DNA of 64,000 bases from Boseongicola sp. H5 (lineage in GTDB: Bacteria > Pseudomonadota > Alphaproteobacteria > Rhodobacterales > Rhodobacteraceae): positions 310,001 to 374,000 of the forward strand of contig JACNMN010000001.1 of NCBI GenBank assembly GCA_020622165.1, in the 5' to 3' direction. This document shows positions 36,244-47,115 of this stretch, piece after piece. Position numbers and translations under genes: made by a program. The notes beneath the pieces are model-generated. The model searched no databases. It saw nothing but the letters and a program-made list of their open reading frames with translations, and had not been told where the DNA came from. The stretch's first letter is position 1, and each line of letters opens with the position of its first letter.

Positions 36244-36723
36244 ATGCGAGACGCCCTTGATCGCCGGATCCTGGCCGAACTGCAACATAACGCCCGCGCG
36301 TCGACCTCCCAGATCGCGGGACGGCTGGGCGTGGCGCGCTCCACCGTGCATGAACGGATTGCCCGGATGGAACGGGACGGCACCATCGCCGGCTATTCGG
36401 TTGTACTGGGCCAGCCTCAGGGCGACGAGGTCGTCCAGATCCTGATGCTGCTGGAAATCCGGCAGCAGGACACCCGCAAGATCCTGCAAAGACTGAACAA
36501 TCTGCCAGAGATCAAGCTTTGCCTGTCGATCAACGGAGAGTTCGACCTGTTTCTCACTGCGGAGGCGCCGAGGATCGAGGATCTGGATCTTCTAGTGGAT
36601 GAAATCGCCGAAATCCCCGGTGTGATCCGCACCAAGACTTTCGTCGTCTTCGGGCGGAAATTCGACAGGCGCTACAGCGAGACCGCCGCCCGGATGATGC
36701 CTCCACCAAACGTGCGATCCTGA
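36244..36723 (+). CDS. Lrp/AsnC-family regulator
   Basis: 159 residues: an N-terminal helix-turn-helix (LDRRILAELQHNARASTSQIAGRLGVARSTVHERIARMERDG) and a RAM/ligand-binding domain (LPEIKLCLSINGEFDLFLTAEA, IPGVIRTKTFVVF). ATG at 36244 with GAGAGG upstream; in-frame ATGs at 36184 or 36220 seem less likely. Such regulators sense amino acids. The next gene on the same strand, 115 bases on, is a saccharopine-dehydrogenase-like enzyme and may be its target. Confidence 0.88.
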   Translation: MRDALDRRILAELQHNARASTSQIAGRLGVARSTVHERIARMERDGTIAGYSVVLGQPQGDEVVQILMLLEIRQQDTRKILQRLNNLPEIKLCLSINGEFDLFLTAEAPRIEDLDLLVDEIAEIPGVIRTKTFVVFGRKFDRRYSETAARMMPPPNVRS

Positions 36724-36838
36724 CAGATTGCAGCCTTGACCGGCAAATTGCCGAATGAGCCGGCATTATCGCCAGATTTCCGTCTTCGCACCCGACAGCA
36801 TCACCGGTGAACTGGGAAGAAACAGGCGGAGGGCTCTT

Positions 36839-37948
36839 ATGGCGCGTTGGAAAATCTGTATCGTCGGTGCAGGCAAGATCGGGCGGATGATCGCCGCACT
36901 TCTGAAAACCTCGGTGCATTACGACGTGCGCGTGATCGACCGGGATGCCAGCGGTCTGGCGCAGATCGACACGACCGGGGTTGAGGTCATGCAGATCGAT
37001 GTGGAGGATGCCCGCGCGCTGACGGAGGCGTTCGGCGATTGCCATGCCGTGATCAGCGCCGCGCCCTTTTTCCTGACCCCGGCGATTGCGACAGCCGCGA
37101 AAGCCGCGGGCGCGCATTACTTCGACCTGACCGAAGATGTGGCCGCCACGGATGCGGTGCGCGCGCTGGCGCGGGATGCGGAAACCGCCTTCATGCCGCA
37201 ATGCGGCCTGGCGCCCGGGTTCGTCGGCATCGCGGGCGCGGATCTGGCCGACCAGTTCGATGAACTGGATACCCTGTCGCTCCGGGTGGGCGCGCTGCCG
37301 CTCTATCCGACCAATGCGCTGAAGTATAATCTGACATGGTCGACGGACGGATTGATCAACGAGTATCTCAACCCCTGCGATGCCCTGATCGACGGGCGCC
37401 CGGTGAAGGTTGCGCCCCTGGAAGACCTGGAAATCATCAGCCATGACGGCGTGGATTACGAGTGCTTCAATACGTCCGGCGGGCTGGGCACGCTTTCCGA
37501 AAGCCTGTCCGGCAAGGCGCGGCGTATCTCCTATCGCACAATCCGCTATCCTGGCCATCGCGATATCATCAAGCTTTTGCTGGACGATCTCGGGCTCGCC
37601 CGCCGCCGAGATCTTCTGAAAGAAGTTTTCGAAACCGCACTGCCGCGAACGAAACAGGACGTGGTGCTGGTGTTCTGCACCGCGACCGGGATGAAGGATG
37701 GCGTCTTCACCGAACGCTCCTATGTCAACAAGTCCACTGCGCGCCAGATCGCCGGCAAGACCTGGAGCGCCATTCAGGTAACCACCGCCGCCGGGGTGAC
37801 AGCCGTGGTCGACCTGATGCGGCAGGGCAAGCTGCCCGCCAAGGGGTTCATCGGACAGGAACAGGTGCGGCTGGACGACTTTCTGGCAACCGAGTTCGGG
37901 GCGCTTTACGGCGCGGGGGCGGTCACGCCGCTGGATCGCGCGGCCTGA
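36839..37948 (+). CDS. Saccharopine-dehydrogenase-family oxidoreductase
   Basis: 369 residues. A Rossmann NAD(P) site opens the protein ([18 protein letters not shown]), followed by [34 protein letters not shown] and the C-terminal saccharopine-reductase-type domain with [13 protein letters not shown] and [17 protein letters not shown]. Family members form or oxidise saccharopine, or deaminate lysine. With the Lrp regulator upstream, lysine breakdown or a related amino acid route is a fair guess. The exact substrate is not shown by the sequence. Confidence 0.85.
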   Translation: MARWKICIVGAGKIGRMIAALLKTSVHYDVRVIDRDASGLAQIDTTGVEVMQIDVEDARALTEAFGDCHAVISAAPFFLTPAIATAAKAAGAHYFDLTEDVAATDAVRALARDAETAFMPQCGLAPGFVGIAGADLADQFDELDTLSLRVGALPLYPTNALKYNLTWSTDGLINEYLNPCDALIDGRPVKVAPLEDLEIISHDGVDYECFNTSGGLGTLSESLSGKARRISYRTIRYPGHRDIIKLLLDDLGLARRRDLLKEVFETALPRTKQDVVLVFCTATGMKDGVFTERSYVNKSTARQIAGKTWSAIQVTTAAGVTAVVDLMRQGKLPAKGFIGQEQVRLDDFLATEFGALYGAGAVTPLDRAA

Positions 37949-38037
37949 GACATGGCCGGGGCGCAGCGCCGTTCCCATAAGGGGTTTGTCTTTAGCACAT
38001 TCATCTCCGCAGTCTCTGGCTGAGCGTTGTCGGCGCG

Positions 38038-38811
38038 TCAGACAGGCCCTGCCCGATCCGGTACCGCAGCCGATTGGAGCCCGGCATGGGATGGTTCACC
38101 CGTCATCCCCTCGCGACCCGCTGGCGACGTGGCAAAGGCCACCAGCTCCGCGACAAGCCTGTCGAGGCTGTCGAATACCGTCGCGCCGGGGGCCACCGCA
38201 TCGGGGATAAGCGAAAATTCGGTACAAGCGATGATCTGCACCACCGCCCCTTGCGCAAGCACCTCGGCGGAAGCAGCGGCCAGTACCGCGCGGGAGGCGG
38301 CGTTGACCCCCTCCGCCTTGATCCGGCGGATGGCCGCAAGCATCGCGTCATCATCCTCGGGATAGATCGGCGTCAGATCTTCCAGCGCGAAAGCCGCATC
38401 GAACAGCGCCACCTTGCGCAGCGCAGGCGAGGCGAGAATACCGACCCTGGCGCCGCGACCGGAAAGCGTCGCGGCATGGCCTGCGGACAGCACCACCATG
38501 TCGAGAAACGGCACCGACGTTGCGCTGCGAATGGCGTCGGCATAGTGGTGCGCCGTATTGCAGGGCATCGCAAGCGCCTCGGCACCCGCCGCCTCCAGCC
38601 GCTGCGCCATCTCCGCCAGCACGGGTGCGGGATCGTCGCCTGTGCCCTCGATCAGCCGCCTGATGCGCGACGGCACCTGCGGGTTCTGGTCGACGATCAG
38701 CGGCACGTGATCGGCGTCATCGCTCGCGGGCACGGCGGCCAGCACTTTCTGCATCAGAAGAACGGTCGCCTGGGGGCCCATACCGCCCAATATGCCGACC
38801 CGGCGCATCAT
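38038..38811 (-). CDS. Aspartate/glutamate racemase family protein
   Basis: 257 residues. The family opening is RRVGILGGMGPQATVLLMQKV; the two catalytic cysteines lie in AMPCNTAHHYAD and IIACTEFSLIP. Both halves of the two-domain fold are therefore intact. It racemises aspartate or a related amino acid without cofactor. It begins 3 bases after the stop of the D-cysteine desulfhydrase-like gene, so the two form an operon and the substrates may be linked (D-amino acids or sulfonated amino acids). Confidence 0.9.
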   Translation of the reverse strand: MMRRVGILGGMGPQATVLLMQKVLAAVPASDDADHVPLIVDQNPQVPSRIRRLIEGTGDDPAPVLAEMAQRLEAAGAEALAMPCNTAHHYADAIRSATSVPFLDMVVLSAGHAATLSGRGARVGILASPALRKVALFDAAFALEDLTPIYPEDDDAMLAAIRRIKAEGVNAASRAVLAAASAEVLAQGAVVQIIACTEFSLIPDAVAPGATVFDSLDRLVAELVAFATSPAGREGMTGEPSHAGLQSAAVPDRAGPV

Positions 38812-38814
38812 CGG

Positions 38815-39837
38815 TTATTCCGCCGCCATCTGCTTGTCCGCAGCGATCAGCACATTGTCATAGCCGAACAGCCCGACGGAGCCTCCGGTGTGCAGAAACA
38901 CGACACGCTCACCCTTGGTGAATTTCCCCGTCCGGCAATAATCGATGAGACCCGCCGCCCCCTTGCCGGAATAGACCGGATCGAGCAGGATCCCCTCCAG
39001 TTCCGCGAAAAGCCGGATCGCCTCGATCGTATCGGCCCGGGGCAGGCCATAGCCGGCACCCACATAGCTGGTGTCGGCCCGCACATCGGTGCGCGCGACC
39101 ACACCGGCGCAGCCCAGCTTCTCGGCCGTTTTCACGGCCAGATCGTAGACCATCTGTTCCTGACGTTCCTGCGGCGCACGCGTTCCGAAGCCCAGAAGCG
39201 GGATACCCGCGTTCAGCGCCTTCAACCCGACGATCAGCCCGGCCTGCGTGCCCGACGAACCGGTCGCGTGGACCAGATGATCCACGACCAGCCGCCGCTC
39301 GTTCACCTGGCTCAGCAGTTCCATCGCGCAGTTAGCATAGCCAAGCGCACCGGTCGCGTTCGAGCCGCCGCCCGGGATCGTGTAGACCTTCCTGCCCTCC
39401 GCCCTTGCGGCCTTGGCCGCGCGTTCCATCTCGCCGGGCATGTCATGGCCGCCGGGAAACTTTTCGGTCGTGGCGCCGTGCAGATGGTCCAGCAGAACAT
39501 TGCCGTTTTCGTTGTAGTTGTGGTCCTGATAGCCGGTGCGATCTTCCAGAAGGATATGGCAGGCCATGCCCAGTTTCGCGGCAGCCGCAGCCGTCTGTCG
39601 GGCGTGGTTCGACTGCGTCGCGCCCTGGGTCATCACCATATCGGCGCCCATCGCCATGGCCTCGGCCATCAGGAATTCCAGCTTGCGGGTCTTGTTTCCG
39701 CCGCTCGACAGGCCCGTGCAATCATCGCGCTTGATCCAGATTTCCGGGCCTCCAAGCTCCTTCGACAGCCTGTCCAGACGTTCGAGCGGGGTCGGCAGAT
39801 GCGCGAGCGAAACGCGGGGGAAACGGGCAAAATGCAT
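38815..39837 (-). CDS. D-cysteine desulfhydrase / L-cysteate sulfo-lyase family (PLP)
   Basis: 340 residues of the ACC-deaminase-like PLP fold. The start [22 protein letters not shown] and [23 protein letters not shown] carries the PLP lysine (GGNKTRK), followed by [18 protein letters not shown] and [16 protein letters not shown]. Homologs in marine Roseobacters include CuyA, which splits cysteate to pyruvate, sulfite and ammonia; others act on D-cysteine. The two cannot be told apart here. The ATG at 39837 gives the family length; upstream in-frame ATGs lie in the leader. Downstream is a racemase in the same operon. Confidence 0.87.
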   Translation of the reverse strand: MHFARFPRVSLAHLPTPLERLDRLSKELGGPEIWIKRDDCTGLSSGGNKTRKLEFLMAEAMAMGADMVMTQGATQSNHARQTAAAAAKLGMACHILLEDRTGYQDHNYNENGNVLLDHLHGATTEKFPGGHDMPGEMERAAKAARAEGRKVYTIPGGGSNATGALGYANCAMELLSQVNERRLVVDHLVHATGSSGTQAGLIVGLKALNAGIPLLGFGTRAPQERQEQMVYDLAVKTAEKLGCAGVVARTDVRADTSYVGAGYGLPRADTIEAIRLFAELEGILLDPVYSGKGAAGLIDYCRTGKFTKGERVVFLHTGGSVGLFGYDNVLIAADKQMAAE

Positions 39838-40029
39838 GGCGGCTGTCTTTCTCGGGATATGCGTGATGCGGAGTGTCGCATTCGGCATTGCGCGATGCAA
39901 ACGCGAATGACCGGAAGCGCGCGACCCTGCCCGGCCCGCCGGAAGCAGGACAGGAGACAAGGGCAGGACACCCCGCGTCGGGCAGCCAGCTGTCCCAGAT
40001 CATCCTGGCCAGGGTGCCGGCAGAAACGA

Positions 40030-40059
40030 AAACGCCGCGCAATTGCCCGCGCGGCGTTT
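40030..40059 (-). terminator. Intrinsic terminator after rplY
   Basis: AAACGCCGCGC (40030-40040) pairs perfectly with GCGCGGCGTTT (40049-40059) around an eight-base loop. Read on the minus strand the stem is followed by TTTTCGTTTC. It lies 27 bases past the rplY stop. Confidence 0.8.
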
Positions 40060-40085
40060 CCGATACCTGACCGGTTGGGGGCGGC

Positions 40086-40748
40086 TCAGCCCTCCTCGGT
40101 CTCCGTGGCCTCTGCCGCGGCTGCTTCGGCGGCGTCTTCGGCTGCGGCCGCATCTTCCTCGGCCTCTTGCGAGACAAGGCTGGACGGCGCCGTGAGGTTG
40201 GCGATCACGAAATCGCGGTCGATGATCGTGCGGGTGCCCTCGGGCAGGCTGATCGCGCTGATTGTCACCGTGTCACCGATATTCAGGCCCGTCAGATCCA
40301 CCACCAGTTTTTCTGGGATGTCGGAGGCCGTCACCATCAGTTCCACCTCGGGGCGCACGACAGTCAGAACGCCACCGCGTTTCAGGCCCGGCGCGTCTTC
40401 CTCGTTGATGAACTCGACCGGAATGAACAGGTTGATCCGGCTGGTGCGCCGCAGACGCATGAAATCCACATGGGTCGGCAGGTCCTTCACCACGTCGCGC
40501 TGCACATTCCGGCAGATCACGCGCACATCGTCCTGCCCCTCGACCTTCATGTTGAACAGGGTCGACAGGAAGCGGCCGCTTCTCAGGCGCTTCAGCAACT
40601 CGTTGAAGGGGATATTGATCGGCAGCGGGTCAACGCCACCACCATAAACGATACCGGGCACCTTGCCTTCGCGGCGTGCTTGACGGGCGGCCCCCTTGCC
40701 TGTCCCCGTCCGTGCCTCGGCGACGAGATCAGGAATCTCACCAGCCAT
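40086..40748 (-). CDS. rplY: 50S ribosomal protein L25 (long CTC form)
   Basis: 220 residues: an N-terminal 5S-rRNA-binding L25 domain ([23 protein letters not shown]) and a C-terminal TL5/CTC beta domain ([35 protein letters not shown]). The last ~35 residues are almost only Ala, Glu and Asp, the usual acidic tail of alphaproteobacterial L25. A short open leader upstream is not coding. A strong hairpin terminator follows. It appears to be a single-gene unit. Confidence 0.95.
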   Translation of the reverse strand: MAGEIPDLVAEARTGTGKGAARQARREGKVPGIVYGGGVDPLPINIPFNELLKRLRSGRFLSTLFNMKVEGQDDVRVICRNVQRDVVKDLPTHVDFMRLRRTSRINLFIPVEFINEEDAPGLKRGGVLTVVRPEVELMVTASDIPEKLVVDLTGLNIGDTVTISAISLPEGTRTIIDRDFVIANLTAPSSLVSQEAEEDAAAAEDAAEAAAAEATETEEG

Positions 40749-40893
40749 TGCTATTTCTCCATAGGTTATGCGGCTGCCTCCAAGGGTGTCGGGCCGCGTG
40801 AAGCCGTGCATATAGGGCAGAGATACAGGTTTGAAAAGGCGATTCTGGGTTTGTCGGCTTGTGCGGCCCCGGGCCCCGTGGCAATCGTGCGCG

Positions 40894-42048
40894 ATGGCCG
40901 TTCTCTCCGCCCTCCGACTGTCCCGCCGCGCCGCGCTCGGTTTCGTGGCGATGGGGGTGTTGTGGGGCAGTTTCGCGGCACAGGTGCCGGTTCTGAAAGC
41001 CCAGATCGGGGCCGATGACGCCGTGTTCGGCCTGTTACTTCTGGGCAGCCCGCTCGGGCTTCTGGCCACATTGTGGCTCGCCCCGCTGTTCGACCGGAGG
41101 CTTGGCGCGCTGTCGCTACCGATCGCGGCACTTGCCGTGGCGCTGGCCTATCTGGTGCCGGGGCTGGCCACCGGACCTTGGGTGTTTCTCGCGGCGATGG
41201 TCGGCCTCGGGCTGGGCTCGGGGCTTCTGGATATCGTCTCCAACGCTCGTGTCTCGGAACTGGAGGCGCGGCACAACCGCTCCTTGATGAACGCCAATCA
41301 CGGCATGTTTTCCGTGGCCTACGCGGTGAGCGCCATCGCCACGGGATTTGCCCGCGAGGCCGGGCTTTCATCGGCGGAGATCTTCTCCGCGCTGGCGCTT
41401 CTCGTCGCCGGCCTCAGCCTCGGCATGCGCAGCGAGGTGACGCCCGTCTCGGACGAGGAGCGCCGGGCGGTGCGCCTGCCCTGGGCGATCGTTCTGATCT
41501 GCGGTGGGATCGTGCTTCTGGCCTTTTTCGTGGAGGCGGTCGTGGAAAGCTGGTCCGCGCTTCACATCGAACGCACATTGGGCGGCCGCGCCGCCGAAGG
41601 GGCCTTCGGTCCGGCGATCCTCGGGCTGACCATGGCGCTTGGCCGGTTTTCGGGTCAGGCGATCAGCGGGCGGTTTTCGGATGTCTCGATCATCACGCTC
41701 GGCGCGGCCATGGCCTGTGCCGGTGCGTTTCTGGCGGCCCTCGCGGGCGGGCCGTTCCTGGCCTATATCGGCTTCGGGATCATGGGGCTCGGCGTTTCCG
41801 TCGTCGGCCCCATGGCTCTCGCACTGGTGGGCCGGCTTGTGCCACCCGCACACCGGACTTCCGCCGTGGCGCGGGTCAACGTCATGGGGTTCGCGGCCTT
41901 CCTGCTGGCGCCGCTCGTCATGGGCCAGGTTTCGGAGGCATACGGCCTCCGCGTCGCCTTCGCGGTGGTGGGCGGGCTGGCCCTGATCGCGCCGATCCTG
42001 GCGCTGATGTTGCGCGCGCGCTCGGCGCGCTATGCCCAATCGCCGTAA
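40894..42048 (+). CDS. MFS transporter
   Basis: 384 residues with about twelve hydrophobic segments. The first loop has [33 protein letters not shown], common in the sugar/drug exporter-like subgroup (YbjJ-type), and [20 protein letters not shown] after helix four is typical of the same group. The substrate is unknown. The ATG at 40894 is used; the upstream in-frame start would add a charged leader. Its final 19 bases overlap the end of the convergent lldD. Confidence 0.88.
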   Translation: MAVLSALRLSRRAALGFVAMGVLWGSFAAQVPVLKAQIGADDAVFGLLLLGSPLGLLATLWLAPLFDRRLGALSLPIAALAVALAYLVPGLATGPWVFLAAMVGLGLGSGLLDIVSNARVSELEARHNRSLMNANHGMFSVAYAVSAIATGFAREAGLSSAEIFSALALLVAGLSLGMRSEVTPVSDEERRAVRLPWAIVLICGGIVLLAFFVEAVVESWSALHIERTLGGRAAEGAFGPAILGLTMALGRFSGQAISGRFSDVSIITLGAAMACAGAFLAALAGGPFLAYIGFGIMGLGVSVVGPMALALVGRLVPPAHRTSAVARVNVMGFAAFLLAPLVMGQVSEAYGLRVAFAVVGGLALIAPILALMLRARSARYAQSP

Positions 42049-43193
42049 AACTCCTTCGGGACCAGAAGGTTGTGCTTGCCCAGATTGGCGATGTCCCGCT
42101 CGCCGCAAAGCGCCATGGTCACGTCCAGTTCCTTGTGGATGATTTCCAGCGCCTTGGTCACGCCCGCCTCGCCCATCGCGCCCAGACCGTTGACGAATGC
42201 GCGCCCGATATAGGTCCCCTTTGCGCCGAGGGCCAATGCCTTCAGCACGTCCTGACCGGAGCGAATGCCGCTGTCGAGATGCACCTCCACCTTGTCGCCC
42301 ACCGCATCCATCACCTCGGGCAGGATGCGGATGGAACTGAGCGCGCCATCGAGCTGGCGCCCGCCATGGTTTGACACCACAATCGCATCCGCGCCGACCT
42401 CCACCGCTTTCTTCGCATCCTCGGCATCCAGAATGCCCTTCAGGATCACCTTGCCGCCCCACATCTTGCGGAACTGCTTGATCCGCTCCCAGTCGAGGGA
42501 CGGATCGAAGGCTTCCGCGGTCCAGGAGGCGAGTGACGACGGGTCGCTCACACCTTTCGCATGGCCCACGATATTGCCGAAGAAGCGTCGCTTGGTCCGC
42601 AGCATCTCTAGCCCCCATGGGATTTTCGTGGCCAGGTTCGCCATGCTGGCGATGGTAAATTTCGGCGGGGCGGACAGGCCGTTTTTCAGGTCCTTGTGGC
42701 GTTGGCCCATGATCTGCAAATCCACCGTGATCACGATTGCCGAGCAGTTCGCTGCCCGCGCACGATCGAACAGCCGCTGCATGAACTCGTCATCCTTCAG
42801 CGTATAGACCTGAAACCAGAACGGCTTGGTCGTGTGGTCCGCTACGTCCTCGATGGAGCAGATCGACATCGTGCTGAGCGCAAACGGCACCCCGAACTTC
42901 TCCGCCGCGCGGGCCGCCTTTATCTCGCCATCGGCACATTGCATGCCGGTCAGACCTACCGGGGCCAGCGCCACCGGCATCGCCACATCCTCGCCGATCA
43001 TCTGGCTTTTGGTGGACCTTCCCGCCATATCCACGGCGATCCGCTGACGCAGGCGGATCATGTCGAAATCGGAGGAGTTCTCGCGGAAGGTCTGCTCCGT
43101 CCAACTGCCCGATTCCGCATAGTCGTAGAACATTTTCGGCGTGCGGCGCTTATGCATGCGGCGCAGATCTTCGATCTCGGTGATGACGGGCAT
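42030..43193 (-). CDS. lldD: FMN-dependent L-lactate dehydrogenase
   Basis: 387 residues of the alpha-hydroxyacid oxidase family. The FMN and substrate motifs are present: MPVALAPVGLTGMQ, PFALSTMSICSIEDVA, FQVYTLKD, VITVDLQIMGQRHKDLKNG, and the catalytic SNHGGRQLDGA with its histidine and arginine. It oxidises L-lactate to pyruvate at the inner face of the membrane and passes electrons to quinone. ATG at 43193 has GGAAGGGA in front; an earlier in-frame start adds 26 residues of leader. It follows trpA by 181 bases. Confidence 0.93.
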   Translation of the reverse strand: MPVITEIEDLRRMHKRRTPKMFYDYAESGSWTEQTFRENSSDFDMIRLRQRIAVDMAGRSTKSQMIGEDVAMPVALAPVGLTGMQCADGEIKAARAAEKFGVPFALSTMSICSIEDVADHTTKPFWFQVYTLKDDEFMQRLFDRARAANCSAIVITVDLQIMGQRHKDLKNGLSAPPKFTIASMANLATKIPWGLEMLRTKRRFFGNIVGHAKGVSDPSSLASWTAEAFDPSLDWERIKQFRKMWGGKVILKGILDAEDAKKAVEVGADAIVVSNHGGRQLDGALSSIRILPEVMDAVGDKVEVHLDSGIRSGQDVLKALALGAKGTYIGRAFVNGLGAMGEAGVTKALEIIHKELDVTMALCGERDIANLGKHNLLVPKEFYGDWA

Positions 43194-43374
43194 CGGCTTC
43201 CCTTCCGGCACGTATTGGTCACATTGATTTACCAATAGGCCAGGTTTCGCGCAATGCGGCAGATCGGACACGCAAGGTGGCCGACCTAGGGGAAGTCAGG
43301 CCCGACGCCGACGGCAGGAAAGGGCCGGAAAAACGCGTCGCGCCGAGGCTGATTGCCTTTGCCGTGGGCCCTTT

Positions 43375-44166
43375 TCAGGCCCGATGTGCGCCATCGGCCA
43401 GCGATCTGACGAAGGCGAGGATCTCGGCCACCGGCTTGCCCGCGGCGATCTCCCCCACGATGGCAGAGCCCACGACCGCCCCGTCCGCGACCCCCGCAAT
43501 CGCCTCCGAGGCCTCCGGTGTCTTGATCCCGAAGCCCACGATCACGGGCAGATCGGTTTGCGCTTTGATCCGCGCCACCTCGGGGCCCACATCGCCGGCC
43601 TGCGCCTCTGCCGCGCCGGTGATCCCGGTGATCGAGACGTAATAGACAAAACCGGATGTGTTCTGCAGCACCTTCGGCAGGCGCGCGTCATCGGTGGTGG
43701 GTGTGGCGAGGCGGATGAAGTTCAGCCCGGCTTCCTGCGCGGGGATGCACAACTCCTTGTCCTCCTCCGGCGGAAGATCCACGACGATCAGACCATCGAT
43801 GCCGGCTTCGCGCGCATCGGTCAGAAAACGCGCGACACCGCGGCTGTAGATCGGGTTGTAATAGCCCATCATCACGATCGGGGTCTTGTCGTCGGTCTTG
43901 CGCAGTTCGCGCGCTATTTGCAGCGTCTTTTCAAGGGTCTGGCCCGCTTCAAGTGCCCGCTGGCCGGCAAGCTGGATGGTCGGCCCGTCGGCCATCGGAT
44001 CGGTGAACGGCAGGCCGAGTTCGATGATATCCACCCCGGCGCCCGGCAGGCCCTTGATGACCTCCAGCGATGTCTCGTAATCGGGATCGCCGGCCATGAC
44101 ATAGGCCACGAAGGCCTTCTTTCCCTCGGCCTTGAGGCGGGCGAATGTGTCGTCGATACGTGTCAT
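43375..44166 (-). CDS. trpA: Tryptophan synthase alpha subunit
   Basis: 263 residues, a TIM barrel. The catalytic glutamate and aspartate lie in [17 protein letters not shown]. Other signatures are [36 protein letters not shown] and [11 protein letters not shown]. It splits indole-3-glycerol phosphate and sends indole to TrpB. trpB and trpF are not in the window, so the trp genes are split in this genome. AAGGGA stands before the ATG at 44166. Confidence 0.96.
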   Translation of the reverse strand: MTRIDDTFARLKAEGKKAFVAYVMAGDPDYETSLEVIKGLPGAGVDIIELGLPFTDPMADGPTIQLAGQRALEAGQTLEKTLQIARELRKTDDKTPIVMMGYYNPIYSRGVARFLTDAREAGIDGLIVVDLPPEEDKELCIPAQEAGLNFIRLATPTTDDARLPKVLQNTSGFVYYVSITGITGAAEAQAGDVGPEVARIKAQTDLPVIVGFGIKTPEASEAIAGVADGAVVGSAIVGEIAAGKPVAEILAFVRSLADGAHRA

Positions 44167-44254
44167 GGGCGTCCCTTGGCATTGATCCGGGACGGTTTGG
44201 GACAAAGGCCGGAGGAAATCAATGGGGCTTGGACGGGCGGCCCGGCCGCAACGC

Positions 44255-45613
44255 TCATCGGCCGGGCGCGAATCCGGTTTTTCGCCAGAACCGGACCGAA
44301 AGCAGGATCGCGGCCAGACCGATGCCGGCGCCGTAGCCGGCCCAGACCCCGATGGCCCCATAACCAAGCGGGAAGCCGATGACATAGGCGGCCGGCAGGG
44401 CCAGCGGCCAGTAGCTGATCAGCGTGATCGCCGTGGGTACGCGGTTGTCGGACATGCCGCGAAGCGCACCCAGAGTGCTTGACTGCACGCCATCGGCCAC
44501 CTGAACCAGTGCGGCGACGATGAACAGACCCACGGCGACATCCACCACTGCGCCATCCTTGGTCAGCGCTTCCGACATTGCCCGCCCCCCGAAGATGTAA
44601 AGCGCGGTGATCGCCAGCATCCAGAGCGTCACGATCCAGAGCGCTGCGGCCAGAATGGGGCGAAGCCGTGCGCGTTCCTTCCCGCCGATCGCCATACCGA
44701 TCCGGATCGAGACCGCGCTCGCCATGCCAAGCGGGATCACGTAGAAGACGCCGCCAATCGCGTTCACCACCTGATTTGCCGCCAGTTCGACCGCGCCGAA
44801 CCACCCAAGCATGATGCCCAGAAACGCATAGGCCGCGCCCTCGCCTGCGTAGCCGATGCATATCGGAAGCCCCTCGCGGTAAAGCGATCTGATCCGGGAC
44901 CACCGGATCGGGACGGCCACGCGATAAGCTGCCAGATCGGGGGAGCGGCGCCAGAACAGCCATGCCACCAGAAGCGTCGCACTGCTCGACAGCACGCTGG
45001 CGATGCCCGCCCCGACCAGCCCGAGACCCGCGACATGGATCAGCCCGTAGTTCAGCGGCAGGTTCACCACCACACCGAGATATGAGATTGCGACCCCGGT
45101 CCAGGGCCGCCCGACCGTATCGAACAGGGCCTTGAAGGCGAAGAACGTCAGAATCGGAACCAGCCAGAGCGCCATACTGAGCCAGTAAGGCAGGAGGATC
45201 GCCAGGACCTCCGGCGGCTGATCGAGAAGATCGAGAAACGGGAAGGCCAGAACCATCAGTAGCCCCGCCCCTGCCCCGCCGATTGCACAAAGCGCCAGAC
45301 CGTTGCGAAGATTGCTGGCCACCTCGCCCGCGTCGCCGGCACCATGGGCCTGAGCGATCCTGACGCCCACAATCGTGACAAGGCCCCAAAGCGCCGAGAT
45401 CAGGATGATCAGAAAGGCGGTGGTGATCCCGGCCGCCGCCAGCGGCACCGTGCCCAGAGGGGCGATCATGACGGTATCGATCACACCGATCAGCGTGGCC
45501 GCGGCAAAGGCGATGATCAACGGCATCGACAGCCGAAGCAGCGGCATCACCTCTGCGCGGGTGCGACCGCCCGACGGCGGAGGGCCGGGTTTTCCATTTG
45601 CGACAACCGACAT
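44255..45613 (-). CDS. MATE-family efflux transporter
   Basis: 452 residues, about twelve transmembrane helices in two six-helix halves. The first half opens with [30 protein letters not shown] and the second with [28 protein letters not shown], matching the MATE repeat. It exports organic cations or drugs in exchange for sodium or protons. The start at 45613 ([10 protein letters not shown]) is chosen by length; no strong ribosome site is visible. It lies upstream of trpA by 88 bases on the same strand, with no functional link evident. Confidence 0.9.
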   Translation of the reverse strand: MSVVANGKPGPPPSGGRTRAEVMPLLRLSMPLIIAFAAATLIGVIDTVMIAPLGTVPLAAAGITTAFLIILISALWGLVTIVGVRIAQAHGAGDAGEVASNLRNGLALCAIGGAGAGLLMVLAFPFLDLLDQPPEVLAILLPYWLSMALWLVPILTFFAFKALFDTVGRPWTGVAISYLGVVVNLPLNYGLIHVAGLGLVGAGIASVLSSSATLLVAWLFWRRSPDLAAYRVAVPIRWSRIRSLYREGLPICIGYAGEGAAYAFLGIMLGWFGAVELAANQVVNAIGGVFYVIPLGMASAVSIRIGMAIGGKERARLRPILAAALWIVTLWMLAITALYIFGGRAMSEALTKDGAVVDVAVGLFIVAALVQVADGVQSSTLGALRGMSDNRVPTAITLISYWPLALPAAYVIGFPLGYGAIGVWAGYGAGIGLAAILLSVRFWRKTGFAPGR

Positions 45614-45816
45614 GGGCCAGACTGGATGCGCGTCCGGCGGGCCCCCGGTTCGGCGCGAAAGATATCTCCTCAGCCACGCGAGGGCGACCCTTCGGGCCCG
45701 CCCGGCGAGATTACGGAGGGCGCAATCCAAGTCAAGGCGCACCACGCGGCTTGACGCCCGCCCCGGGCGCGACCTAGATGCGCCGCGATTGCAGCTTTGC
45801 CGAAAAGGGGCGCGAG

Positions 45817-46914
45817 ATGGGTTTCAAGATGGGGATCGTCGGTCTGCCGAATGTGGGCAAATCCACCTTGTTCAACGCGCTGACACGCACCGCCGCGGCG
45901 CAGGCGGCGAATTTCCCGTTCTGCACGATCGAGCCGAATGTGGGCGATGTCGCCGTGCCCGATGACCGGCTTGAAAAGCTGGCGGAGATCGCCAAGTCGA
46001 AGCAGATCATCCCGACCCGGATCACCTTCGTGGATATTGCTGGGCTGGTGAAGGGCGCATCGAAGGGCGAGGGTCTGGGCAACCAGTTTCTGGCCAATAT
46101 CCGCGAGGTTGACGCCATCGCCCATGTGCTGCGCTGTTTCGAGGATGGCGATGTGACCCATGTAGAGGGTCGGATCGACCCCATCGCGGATGCCGAGACC
46201 ATCGAGACCGAGCTGATGCTGGCGGACATGGAATCGATCGAGAAACGGCTTCAGAACCTCGTGCGAAAAGTGCGCGGCGGCGACAAGGAGGCGATCCAGC
46301 AGGAGCGGTTGCTGAAAGCCGCGCTGGCGATGCTGGAAGAGGGCAAGCCCGCCCGTCTGGTCGCGGTCGACCCCGAGGACGCGAAGGCCTGGGCCGGGCT
46401 GCAACTTCTCACCACCAAGCCGATCCTCTATGTCTGCAACGTGGAGGAGGAGGCTGCGGCAAACGGCAATGCGCGCTCCGCCGAAGTGGCGAGGATGGCC
46501 GCCGAACAGGGCGCGGCGCATGTGGTCATTTCGGCCCGGATCGAGGAGGAGATCAGCCAGCTGGACGCCGAGGAGGCGCAGTTGTTCCTAGAGGAAATGG
46601 GGTTGGAGGAGGCAGGTCTCGACCGGCTTATCCGTGCGGGCTACGAATTGCTGGATCTGGAAACCTATTTCACCGTCGGCCCGAAAGAGGCCCGCGCGTG
46701 GACCATCACCGCGGGCACATCGGCACCCAAGGCCGCCGGTGTCATCCATGGCGATTTCGAAAAGGGTTTCATCCGCGCCGAAACCATTGCGTATGAGGAT
46801 TTCGTGGCTCTGGGCGGCGAACAGCCGGCCAAGGACGCCGGCAAGATGCGCGCCGAAGGCAAGAGCTATGTCGTCAAGGACGGCGACGTGCTGCACTTTC
46901 TGTTCAACACCTGA
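45817..46914 (+). CDS. ychF: Redox-regulated ATPase YchF/OLA1
   Basis: 365 residues, an Obg-related P-loop NTPase that prefers ATP. Motifs: [15 protein letters not shown] (G1), [19 protein letters not shown] (G3), LYVCNVEEE in place of the usual NKxD, and a C-terminal TGS domain ([32 protein letters not shown]). YchF binds ribosomes and is linked to oxidative stress. Start ATG at 45817 gives the family N-terminus MGFKMGIVG. Confidence 0.96.
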   Translation: MGFKMGIVGLPNVGKSTLFNALTRTAAAQAANFPFCTIEPNVGDVAVPDDRLEKLAEIAKSKQIIPTRITFVDIAGLVKGASKGEGLGNQFLANIREVDAIAHVLRCFEDGDVTHVEGRIDPIADAETIETELMLADMESIEKRLQNLVRKVRGGDKEAIQQERLLKAALAMLEEGKPARLVAVDPEDAKAWAGLQLLTTKPILYVCNVEEEAAANGNARSAEVARMAAEQGAAHVVISARIEEEISQLDAEEAQLFLEEMGLEEAGLDRLIRAGYELLDLETYFTVGPKEARAWTITAGTSAPKAAGVIHGDFEKGFIRAETIAYEDFVALGGEQPAKDAGKMRAEGKSYVVKDGDVLHFLFNT

Positions 46915-46931
46915 GGCCGCACCTGCAAGGC

Positions 46932-46954
46932 CGCCGGGATCTCGGCGTCTTTTC
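46932..46954 (+). terminator. Possible terminator after ychF
   Basis: CGCCG (46932-46936) and CGGCG (46943-46947) form a short stem with a six-base loop, followed by TCTTTTC. It begins 18 bases past the ychF stop. The stem is only five pairs long, so the call is weak. Confidence 0.4.
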
Positions 46955-47115
46955 GCCGATTGCGCACATGGTCTGCACTGTTAACCCATCGAATCGATAA
47001 TTTTCTGAGTTTTGAATTGCGACTTGGGCAATTTTATTACGTGGCGCATGGCGTATTTCGCTGTTTTTTTGCGTCACGGCCTTGAGTTGCTGTTTTCAGC
47101 AAAGGAGACTTCATA

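Noticed and set aside
43355..43377. Possible terminator GGGCC-CTTTTCA-GGCCC at the trpA end
   Set aside because: Five-pair stem that overlaps the trpA stop codon and has no T-run on the minus strand.
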